Below are positions 1-6,892 of a stretch of 36,858 bases of DNA, piece after piece. Origin of the DNA: Gammaproteobacteria bacterium (GTDB taxonomy: Bacteria; Pseudomonadota; Gammaproteobacteria; Eutrophobiales; Eutrophobiaceae). The DNA lies in NCBI GenBank assembly GCA_022826885.1, contig JAJDUB010000010.1, forward strand, positions 1 to 36,858, read 5' to 3'. The translations under genes were made by a program, and so were the position numbers. Positions within the stretch are counted from its first letter, which is position 1; the number at the start of each line of letters is the position of its first letter. Under the pieces are notes generated by a model. It did no database searches, was not told where the DNA came from, and was given only the letters and a program-made list of their open reading frames with translations.

Positions 1-743
1 AGCGCTTCGGCTTTCCCCTGGTGGAGGGCTGGGCCATGACCGAAACCGGCACGTATGTCTGTATTACCGCGAACAAGGAACCGCGCCATATCGGCACGCG
101 CTGTATCGGCAGGGCGCCTGAAGTCGTCGAGTACCGCCTGGTGGATGAGCAGGGTAACGACGTCGGGGCAGGGGAGCCGGGAGAACTGCTGATTCGCGCC
201 GCGGGCGAGAACCCGCGCAAGGGTTTCTTTTCCGGTTATTACAAAAATCCGGAGGAAACGGCGAAGGTATGGGAAGGAGGTTACTTCCATACGGGCGACG
301 TAGTGCGCATCAGCGAGGACGGATCATTTCATTTTGTGGACCGGCGCAAGAACATCATCCGGCGCAGCGGCGAGAATATCGCGGCCGTGGAAGTGGAGAA
401 TGTCCTGTTCCAGCACCCGGTGGTTGCTAACTGTGCGGTAACGCCGATATACGATGAAACCCGCGGTGAAGAGGTCGGCGTCTGTATAATCCTGAATGAA
501 ACTGCCGTGCCGGAACAGGCATCCATAGAGGCTACGGCCGGTATTTTGTACGATTTCTGTAACGAACGGCTGATTTATTACAAAGTGCCGGCTTATTTTC
601 TGTTTGTAACCGAATTGCCCATGACCGCATCGCAAAAACTGCAGCGTGGTGAAATCAAGACCCTGGCCGGCAGGCTGGTGGAAGAGGGTAACTGTATTGA
701 CCTCAGAGAGCGCAAGAGAAAGAGAAAAGATGCAGCCTTATAA
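1..743 (+). CDS. Acyl-CoA synthetase (AMP-forming), C-terminal part, cut by window edge
   Basis: This is the C-terminal half of an ANL-superfamily acyl/aryl-CoA synthetase, which activates a carboxylic acid to acyl-AMP and then acyl-CoA in the cytoplasm. The frame is open to the left edge (first full codon at position 3), so the true start lies outside; the GTG at 21 is internal. Visible motifs are GWAMTETG (the A5 Y-x-x-T-E region, with Trp for Tyr), FHTGDVVRISEDG (A7), VDRRKNIIRRSGENIAAVEVE (A8 hinge) and TASQKLQRGEIK (A10, carrying the Lys normally used for adenylation). It overlaps the next gene by 14 bases, so the two are very likely co-transcribed. The substrate cannot be read from this fragment. 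The family assignment is secure; a role in aromatic, bile-acid or steroid side-chain acid activation is only inferred from the neighbours. Confidence 0.9.
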   Translation, partial: RFGFPLVEGWAMTETGTYVCITANKEPRHIGTRCIGRAPEVVEYRLVDEQGNDVGAGEPGELLIRAAGENPRKGFFSGYYKNPEETAKVWEGGYFHTGDVVRISEDGSFHFVDRRKNIIRRSGENIAAVEVENVLFQHPVVANCAVTPIYDETRGEEVGVCIILNETAVPEQASIEATAGILYDFCNERLIYYKVPAYFLFVTELPMTASQKLQRGEIKTLAGRLVEEGNCIDLRERKRKRKDAAL

Positions 744-1896
744 TGATGTTGCACTCGTCGTCCCGACCAGTCTGCCGTACGAACGTCGCAGTGAGCGCAG
801 CGCGGCCTGGTTTACCGGTGCTGTATTTGCCGGGATGCTGGACCGGGCCGGCCTGGAAAAACACGATATTGACGGTCTCGCCATAGCCAGTTTCACTCTG
901 GCGCCCGACAGCGTCGTCAGCATGACCGAATACCTGGACATCTCACCCGGCTGGCTGGAACAGATCCCGATGGGAGGCGCCAGCGGCCCAGTGGCCGCCC
1001 GGCGCGCGGCGCGGGCGGTACAGGCCGGCGATGCGGACATCGTCGCCTGTATCGGCGGGGATACGGCCTCAGCCGACACATTCACGGACCTGGTCAGGAA
1101 TTTCAGCAGGTTTTCAAGCGATGCCGCGTTCCCTTACGGCGCGGGTGGGCCGAATACGGTTTTCGCCATGATTACCCGCCACTACATGGAGAAATACGGG
1201 GCAGAGCGGGAAGATTTCGGTCGCGTGTGCATCGCCCAGAGGGAGAACGCCCTGGCCGCAGGCACCGCGGTCTTCAACAAACCGTTATCCATGGAAGACT
1301 ACCTGAGTGCCCGTCCCATCAGCGAACCCTTGCACCTGTTCGATTGCGTCATGCCGGTCGCCGGAGCGGAAGGTTTCCTGGTCATGACGGTTGCCCGGGC
1401 CGAGGCCCTGCAATTACCCTATGCGCACATCCTGGCTGCGGGAGAGCGGCATAATGCCTGGTCTGACGACGACGTACATTTTCGCGGCGGCTGGAGTCTG
1501 TATCGCGAGCAGATGTACGAGCAGGCTGAACTTGGCCCCGGTGACATGGATTTTCTGCAGACATACGATGACTACCCGGTGATATCCATGATCCAGATGG
1601 AAGACCTGGGCTTTTGTGAAAAGGGCGGAGCAGCCGAATTCGTCCGGACCCGGCCGTTGACCTGGAACGGCGGGGGCCTGCCCCATAACACCTGCGGCGG
1701 GCAACTGTCGGCAGGACAGGCCGGCGCGGCCGGCGGTTTCCTGGGCACGGTCGAAGCGATCCGGCAATTGACCGAAACCGGCCTGTCCAACCAGGTCGCA
1801 GGCGCCAGGCACGGCATGGCAAGCGGATATGGCATGGTCAATTATGACCGCTGTTTATGCACCAGCGCGGTAATCCTGGGGAGGGGAGGGGAATGA
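730..1896 (+). CDS. Thiolase-fold protein (SCP2/Ltp2-like), catalytic residues replaced
   Basis: A 388-residue protein of the SCP2-thiolase/lipid-transfer-protein family. ATG 730 is chosen because a purine-rich stretch (aagagaaaaga) precedes it; the frame is open further upstream, but those codons lie inside the previous gene. Where thiolases carry the nucleophilic Cys in a C-A-S-G context, this protein has G-G-A-S-G (residues 82-86). Where they carry the catalytic His of G-H-P, it has A-G-Q-A-G (about 328-332). It should therefore not be a normal thiolase. Related proteins with an adjacent DUF35 partner include Ltp2, a retro-aldolase that cleaves beta-hydroxyacyl-CoA in steroid side-chain degradation. 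Its stop overlaps the DUF35 start (ATGA), the usual arrangement for such heteromers. An aldolase-like role is inferred, not shown. Confidence 0.85.
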   Translation: MQPYNDVALVVPTSLPYERRSERSAAWFTGAVFAGMLDRAGLEKHDIDGLAIASFTLAPDSVVSMTEYLDISPGWLEQIPMGGASGPVAARRAARAVQAGDADIVACIGGDTASADTFTDLVRNFSRFSSDAAFPYGAGGPNTVFAMITRHYMEKYGAEREDFGRVCIAQRENALAAGTAVFNKPLSMEDYLSARPISEPLHLFDCVMPVAGAEGFLVMTVARAEALQLPYAHILAAGERHNAWSDDDVHFRGGWSLYREQMYEQAELGPGDMDFLQTYDDYPVISMIQMEDLGFCEKGGAAEFVRTRPLTWNGGGLPHNTCGGQLSAGQAGAAGGFLGTVEAIRQLTETGLSNQVAGARHGMASGYGMVNYDRCLCTSAVILGRGGE

Positions 1897-2354
1897 CAGG
1901 GAACACAATACCGCCGGCCGCGCGTTCCCGCCTCTGGCAGCAGGTCAACGAAGCTGCGGCAGAGGGCCTGTTCAGGCTGCAGGTCTGCACCAGGTGTGAC
2001 AAGGTACAGTACCCGCCACAGGAATTCTGCAGCCGTTGCCTGTGTGATGAATTGTCTTGGGAGGCCGTCAGCCCCATGGGTAAAGTACTGTCCTGGACCC
2101 GTTCCCGGGCCAGCACCAGTGAGTTCTTCAGGGATAAATTTCCCTTGAATATCGGGCTGGTCAAACTGGACTGCGGGCCGGTAATGGTCACCTACCTGGC
2201 CGCATCGTGCCTCCACACCGGGAGCAGGGTGCAGGTTACGGGCAAACAGGATAAATCCGGCCAGGCTGTTTTTTTTGCTGCGCCACCGGACAAGGACCCG
2301 GTGGCTGATTTTAACAACATAGTTATGGAAGAGGTGAAACATGAGCGGAAATAA
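1893..2354 (+). CDS. DUF35 Zn-ribbon/OB-fold protein, partner of the thiolase-like gene
   Basis: A 153-residue protein with an N-terminal zinc ribbon of four cysteines (C32-x2-C35 and C46-x2-C49), followed by an OB-fold-like region starting about residue 58 (MGKVLSWTRSRAS). ATG 1893 is preceded by a strong purine-rich ribosome-binding site (ggggaggggag) and overlaps the stop of the upstream gene by ATGA, indicating translational coupling. DUF35 proteins typically form complexes with SCP2-thiolase-like proteins or hydratases and help bind acyl-CoA. The gene order here matches the Ltp2-ChsH2 type of aldolase complex. Its 3' end overlaps the following SDR gene by 14 bases. The family call is firm; the exact reaction of the complex is unknown. 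Confidence 0.87.
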   Translation: MTGNTIPPAARSRLWQQVNEAAAEGLFRLQVCTRCDKVQYPPQEFCSRCLCDELSWEAVSPMGKVLSWTRSRASTSEFFRDKFPLNIGLVKLDCGPVMVTYLAASCLHTGSRVQVTGKQDKSGQAVFFAAPPDKDPVADFNNIVMEEVKHERK

Positions 2355-3072
2355 TAAAGTGGTCGTCATTACCGGCGGCAACCGGGGCATCGGCGCCGAT
2401 ATTACCAGGCGATTTCTGGATGGCGGTTACCAGGTGGTCAACATCTCCAGGCAAACCCCGGAGTTTTCCGATGAACGCCTGGTCAACTACACGGCCGATC
2501 TGGCGGACACCCGGGCAACACTGGAAGTGGGAGAGGAGATAGCGGGACAATATGCGGTAACCAACTTCGTTCACAACGCCGGGGTAATCCGCCCGGATTT
2601 ACTGGAAGACGTGAAACTGGAAGACCTGGACTACCTGACCCAGTTGCACCTGGGCAGCGCCATCACGCTGGCGCAGCAGTTTATTCCGGCCATGCGCAGC
2701 GCGCAGTTCGGGCGCATCATCTTCATATCTTCCCGCGGCGTACTGGGCCTGGTCACCCGGACAAACTATGCAGCTACCAAGGCAGGTCAGATCGGTATCA
2801 CGCGCACCTGGGCGCTGGAACTGGCAAAAGACGGGATCACGGTTAACTGTGTCGCACCGGGGCCCATCGTCACAGACATGTTCCACGAACTGGTGCCGGA
2901 AGAGAGCGAACAGAAAGACAGGATCGCGCAAAGCGTTCCTGTGAAACGTCTGGGAACGCCCGAAGACATAGGCCGTGTGGTCACTTTTTTATGTGAGGAA
3001 GACAGCGGTTTTATCACCGGACAGACCTGGTACATCTGCGGCGGCGCCAGCCTGGGCTCACTGGCCCTGTAA
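2341..3072 (+). CDS. Short-chain dehydrogenase/reductase (SDR)
   Basis: A 243-residue classical SDR. The Rossmann nucleotide-binding motif TGGNRGIG is at residues 11-18, the structural N-A-G at 79-81, and the catalytic Ser130, Tyr143 and Lys147 (YAATK) are all present. The C-terminal segment GFITGQTWYICGG matches FabG-like members. The start overlaps the end of the DUF35 gene, so this is the fourth gene of the operon. An NAD(P)-dependent oxidation or reduction of a 3-hydroxyacyl- or ketoacyl-CoA intermediate fits the acyl-CoA synthetase and thiolase-like neighbours. The substrate is not readable from the sequence. The gene ends 19 bases from the convergent acyl-CoA synthetase, and no strong terminator hairpin was seen in that gap. 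Confidence 0.9.
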   Translation: MSGNNKVVVITGGNRGIGADITRRFLDGGYQVVNISRQTPEFSDERLVNYTADLADTRATLEVGEEIAGQYAVTNFVHNAGVIRPDLLEDVKLEDLDYLTQLHLGSAITLAQQFIPAMRSAQFGRIIFISSRGVLGLVTRTNYAATKAGQIGITRTWALELAKDGITVNCVAPGPIVTDMFHELVPEESEQKDRIAQSVPVKRLGTPEDIGRVVTFLCEEDSGFITGQTWYICGGASLGSLAL

Positions 3073-3091
3073 CGCGCATGGGCGCTTCAAC

Positions 3092-4642
3092 TCAGATTAT
3101 TTTTGTCTGCTGTCCCTGCCAGTAGGGCGCGCGTAACCTGACCTTGTCGACCTTGCCGGTTGCCAGGCGCGGCAGTTCCTCCACGAAGTTGATTTTTTTT
3201 GGTTTTTTGTAGCTGGCGATCAATGTCCGGCAGTGCTCGATCAGGTCGGACTCCGTAGCCTCGCCGGAAGGCACCACGAACGCGCAGACGGCTTCACCCC
3301 AGCGCTCGTCGGGAATGCCTATCACCGCGCATTGTTTAACTACCGGGTGTTGTTCCAGCGCGATCTCCACTTCCCTGGGGTATATATTTTCGCCGCCGGA
3401 GATGATCATGTCCCTTTTTCGGTCGACGATAAATAAAAATCCCTGCTCATCCAGGTAACCGATATCTCCCATGTTCAACCAGCCGTCGTTTATCGACTCT
3501 GCGGTCGCTGCCGGGTCGTTCCAGTATTCCTGCATGATGTCCGGGTGACGCACGACGATCTCTCCCGGTTCACCGGTGCCTGCAACAGTCCCATCGGACT
3601 TGACGATTTTTATCTCAACCCCGTCACAGGCCTGGCCGGCCGATAATAACCGGCGCTGCTGGGCGGCTGTTCCGTCCGGCTGATGTTGTGATTTTGTCAG
3701 GTTCGAAATGGAACTGCCTTCGGTGGATCCGTATTGCTGGATAAAAACCGGACCAAATACGTCCAGCGCCTTTCTTAACAATATCTCCCGTATCGGCGCG
3801 GTGGAGTAGAAGATGGTCTTTATCCGGGCCGGATCACGGGTTTCCGCATATTCATCGGCAAGCAGCATTTCTATCATGGTAGGGACCAGTTGCAGGGTGG
3901 TAATCCGCTCTGTTTGCAGGGTGTCCCAGACAACAAGCGGATTAAATTCCCGTTGCATGTAAATTGTCGCGCCCTGCAGGTGATGGGCAAGTTGCAGAAA
4001 TTTTGCGCCGACATGAAACAGGGGCTGGACCAGCAGGAACCGGTCAGCGCGGGTTATCTCCGCCGCATCGCTTATTACCTGTGCAGTCCCGTACTGGGCG
4101 GATTGACTCAGCACGGCGCCCTTGGGATTGCCCGTTGTCCCGCTGGTATGGACGATATATACAGGGTCCCCGGGTGACGGCAGCGTACCCGGCGCATCGA
4201 TTTCCCCGTCCTTGATGAAGCCCTCATAGGAGGCGGCCCATTCCGGCAAACTTCCCTGGTCGATCTGCACATACAAAGTGCCGGCAGTCCGTATCTCTTC
4301 AACAACGGGCAGAAATTTCGCGCCATAGAACAATATGGACGGCGTGGTGTTATCGACTATATATTTGATCTCTGACGCAGTAAGGCGATAGTTTACCGGG
4401 GCGGCAATAAATCCCGCCAGTTCGCAGGCGCCGTATATTTCCAGGTATTCCGCACAATTCCGAGACAGGATGCCAATGCGGTCTCCGCGCCGGCAGCCGG
4501 CTTGCTTCAGTGCGCCGACCAGTTGCCGGACCCGGTTTGCGTGTTGCAGGAATGTATATTTCCTGCCCTGGTCGATAATTGCCGGGTGATCCGGGATCAG
4601 TTCGGCGTTACCGGGAATAATATTTGCTACGATTCTATTCAT
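3092..4642 (-). CDS. Acyl-CoA synthetase / AMP-dependent ligase
   Basis: A full-length 516-residue ANL-family ligase. It contains the P-loop-like TSGTTGNPKG (residues 166-175), QYGSTEGSS (A5), NMGDIGYLDEQGF (A7), VDRKRDMIISGGENIYPREVE (A8 hinge) and the C-terminal PRLATGKVDK with the adenylation Lys. It should activate a carboxylic acid with ATP and CoA in the cytoplasm. It is the last gene of the minus-strand catabolic block. A 69-base gap holding a GGGGACAGA-type palindromic repeat separates it from the upstream permease gene, so it may be only partly co-transcribed with it. The weak ribosome-binding site (ccggata) before ATG 4642 is the only start support. In acetophenone-type pathways a ligase acts after a HyuAB-like carboxylase; that parallel is inference. 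Confidence 0.92.
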   Translation of the reverse strand: MNRIVANIIPGNAELIPDHPAIIDQGRKYTFLQHANRVRQLVGALKQAGCRRGDRIGILSRNCAEYLEIYGACELAGFIAAPVNYRLTASEIKYIVDNTTPSILFYGAKFLPVVEEIRTAGTLYVQIDQGSLPEWAASYEGFIKDGEIDAPGTLPSPGDPVYIVHTSGTTGNPKGAVLSQSAQYGTAQVISDAAEITRADRFLLVQPLFHVGAKFLQLAHHLQGATIYMQREFNPLVVWDTLQTERITTLQLVPTMIEMLLADEYAETRDPARIKTIFYSTAPIREILLRKALDVFGPVFIQQYGSTEGSSISNLTKSQHQPDGTAAQQRRLLSAGQACDGVEIKIVKSDGTVAGTGEPGEIVVRHPDIMQEYWNDPAATAESINDGWLNMGDIGYLDEQGFLFIVDRKRDMIISGGENIYPREVEIALEQHPVVKQCAVIGIPDERWGEAVCAFVVPSGEATESDLIEHCRTLIASYKKPKKINFVEELPRLATGKVDKVRLRAPYWQGQQTKII

Positions 4643-4660
4643 TATCCGGCTTCAAAGGGG

Positions 4661-4727
4661 AGGGGACAGACCCCCGCTTACAACATGCGGGGGCATATTT
4701 AAATCTGTCCCCTATATCTGTCCCCCC
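4661..4727. repeat. REP-like palindromic repeat (GGGGACAGA family)
   Basis: Outer arms aggggacaga (4661-4670) and tctgtcccct (4704-4713) are perfect 10-base inverted repeats. Inside them cccccgc (4671-4677) and gcggggg (4687-4693) form a perfect 7-base stem with a 9-base loop. A second tctgtcccccc copy follows at 4717-4727. GGGGACAGATTTAAAT-type palindromes are a known kind of REP element in Gammaproteobacteria, often mobilised by REP-associated transposases; none is encoded here. The second copy lies in the last codons of the permease gene. Confidence 0.75.
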
Positions 4728-5965
4728 AAAATCAGTACCAGGTAGAAAACCGCGAACAATGCCAGCGCCCAGATACAGGCTACGCTGTAGCGGGTCAGTC
4801 CCAGTGCGGGTCTCATCGTTACCGGCACGTCCGCCGAGTGCATGGACCGGTGGATCAACCAGGCCAGCACCGGCGCGGTAAGAAAAGCCAGGGTAGTGGC
4901 GATGTCAATCAGTGTTTTAAAGGACTGGATATAAAACAACAGGATGGACAGGGATATCAGGATCATCGCCAGGATCGAGGCCAGGTAGATTCTGAAGTGC
5001 AGTTTTTCCGGCAATTGTTCTTTCCTGAAACAACTCACCAGTGCGCAGACTGTGCGCGGGTAACCGTCGTGGATTACCAGCACCGTGGACAGCATGACCG
5101 CGAACGCGGCAACGGCAATGAGCGGCCTGGTCCACTGTCCCAGGAGCGAGGTATATATGCTCACCAGTTGGGCTGAAAACTCGGCGGCGGAAGATGAAAA
5201 CTGCTGGCCGGACCCGTGCATCACGGCCGTCCCGAGCATCAGGAAGCAAATTGCGGTCAACAGGGTCGAGAAATACCCGACGTGGTAATCCAGTTTTACC
5301 TCTCGCCCGGACAGTTTGTCCTGTTTGTCCTTTTCCAGCACCCACAATGATTGCCAGATACAGGTTTCAAAAGGCGCCGGCATAAATCCGATCAGTGCCG
5401 CCAGGAACAGAACCGATGACCTGTTCAAGACATCGGGAGTGAGGATATCGGCCTGTCCCCATTCAATCAGGGGCGCGGCCAGCGCCGTTGCCGCCAGGGT
5501 CGAGATAAACAGGACGAGGAGCAGAACCTTTGTAACGCTGTCCAGCCATCGATACTGTCCGGCTGCCAGGCAGGCGCCGGAAAAAACACAGATACCGGCA
5601 GCGACCACCGGGATAGGCAGGTCCAGGTCAAAACTGATAACCGCCAGTCCGGATGTCACCAGGACAACTGCCGCAAACCCGGTGAACATGACACAGAATA
5701 TCACCACTGCGCACAGCAGCACCGCCCATGTCCCCTGCCTGAGGAAACCGGTCAGCAGGTGCTGTCCTGTGGCATGGGCGTATTCATGACCGAAGCGGAA
5801 AGTCGGATACTTCATCACAAAAGCCAGCAGGATAAACAGCAGCAGGTCCATCCCGTACAAGGCGCCGGCGCGGGTCGACTGTACCAGGTGTGACACCCCG
5901 ATAGCCGCCGCAGCCATCAAAAGACCGGGGCCGAGAACAGTGAACAACCTGCGTTCCAGTTTCAT
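4712..5965 (-). CDS. NRAMP-like membrane transporter without the canonical metal-binding motifs
   Basis: A 417-residue polytopic inner-membrane protein with about 11 hydrophobic segments. The N-terminal pattern GPGLLMAAAAIG...AGALYG aligns with TM1 of the NRAMP Mn/Fe transporters. The metal-binding D-P-G-N of TM1 is replaced by G-V-S-H (residues 23-26), and the M-P-H motif of TM6 by M-P-A-P (194-197). It is therefore a divergent NRAMP relative and probably does not move Mn2+ or Fe2+ in the usual way. Embedded between a hydrolase and a ligase gene in a catabolic block, it could import an organic substrate or another cation; this is inference. A plausible ribosome-binding site (aggataacagg) precedes ATG 5965. 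The last codons (GGQI) and stop are formed by a REP-like repeat. Confidence 0.8.
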   Translation of the reverse strand: MKLERRLFTVLGPGLLMAAAAIGVSHLVQSTRAGALYGMDLLLFILLAFVMKYPTFRFGHEYAHATGQHLLTGFLRQGTWAVLLCAVVIFCVMFTGFAAVVLVTSGLAVISFDLDLPIPVVAAGICVFSGACLAAGQYRWLDSVTKVLLLVLFISTLAATALAAPLIEWGQADILTPDVLNRSSVLFLAALIGFMPAPFETCIWQSLWVLEKDKQDKLSGREVKLDYHVGYFSTLLTAICFLMLGTAVMHGSGQQFSSSAAEFSAQLVSIYTSLLGQWTRPLIAVAAFAVMLSTVLVIHDGYPRTVCALVSCFRKEQLPEKLHFRIYLASILAMILISLSILLFYIQSFKTLIDIATTLAFLTAPVLAWLIHRSMHSADVPVTMRPALGLTRYSVACIWALALFAVFYLVLILGGQI

Positions 5966-6052
5966 CCTGTTATCCTGACCAGGGCTTTTGTAGAGCTTCG
6001 TAGTCGTTGAGGAGGCATTGCCGGATACATATATCCGTTTTGCGCCTCTCCT

Positions 6053-6892
6053 TCAGCGTAGGAGATATTCGCCCATTTCATGTGCGACAAGCGCTGGTTG
6101 CTCGTATAACAGAAAGTGCCCGCCGGTCAATACACGGCACTCCGCGCCGGGGATCATGTCCAGCATTTGTTCGAAGCCAACGCCGCTTGCGCTGGGGTTT
6201 ACCGGGTTCATTATGTCCTCGTCAGCGCCGATTAATAATGTCTCCGCTGTTATATTTGGCAAGGCATTACTTAAATCCACCCCTTGCGAGGTACCTTTGA
6301 CATCTTTGCCAAAGCTTTGGAGCGACCCGGGTTGAAAGGATCGTTCGAACGCCGCCATCACTTCATTTTTATCATCACGGTCCCAGAATGCCCTGGAAAA
6401 ACCCTGCAGCATGACCAGTTCCAAAAATGCGTCGGCGCCGCCATTCCGGGCGGCTGTAATCCACGTCTGCCGCATCGCAAGTGCCGCGCGATCGAGACGC
6501 GCAATTGCCAGTGAAATAATCAGGCGTTGGATCAGGGCGGGGTATTCGGCAGCAAGCGCCATCGCAATTCGTCCGCCCATGGAGGTCCCATGGACATGGA
6601 CCGGCCCGCAATCAAGCGTTTTTATGACCGCAGCAGTATCTGCTGCGTAACTGACCGGGTCTCGGTCATGTTCAGCCGGCGAACTGTCTCCATAACCCGG
6701 CAGGTCGATATCGATAACTTCGAATTCCGTTGCCAGCAATGGTGTCAGAAGATCAAAATTTCTGTGCCCGGTTCCGACGCCGTGAATTTGAAGCAGCTTC
6801 GGCCCGCTGCCTGTAACCCGAATGGCAACGGTTCCGCGCGTTGTTTCGAGTAAACGCTGTTCGCCAAACGCAGTGGCGCCTGCTTCACTCAT
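6053..6892 (-). CDS. Alpha/beta hydrolase, paralogue 1
   Basis: A 279-residue alpha/beta-hydrolase-fold enzyme. The oxyanion segment is LQIHGVGTGH (35-43), the nucleophile Ser104 is in G-T-S-M-G-G, the acid is Asp224 or Asp226 (GADEDIM), and the base is His259 (GGHF). There is no signal peptide, so it should be cytoplasmic. Its ATG overlaps the stop of the HyuB-like gene (ATGA), implying coupled translation and a linked reaction. It is clearly paralogous to the hydrolase at 21952-22806: both share the HG-x-GTGH-x-NFDLLTP and IDLPGYG stretches. Likely reactions are hydrolysis of an ester, amide, lactone or C-C bond in a ring-cleavage product. The substrate is unknown. Confidence 0.88.
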   Translation of the reverse strand: MSEAGATAFGEQRLLETTRGTVAIRVTGSGPKLLQIHGVGTGHRNFDLLTPLLATEFEVIDIDLPGYGDSSPAEHDRDPVSYAADTAAVIKTLDCGPVHVHGTSMGGRIAMALAAEYPALIQRLIISLAIARLDRAALAMRQTWITAARNGGADAFLELVMLQGFSRAFWDRDDKNEVMAAFERSFQPGSLQSFGKDVKGTSQGVDLSNALPNITAETLLIGADEDIMNPVNPSASGVGFEQMLDMIPGAECRVLTGGHFLLYEQPALVAHEMGEYLLR

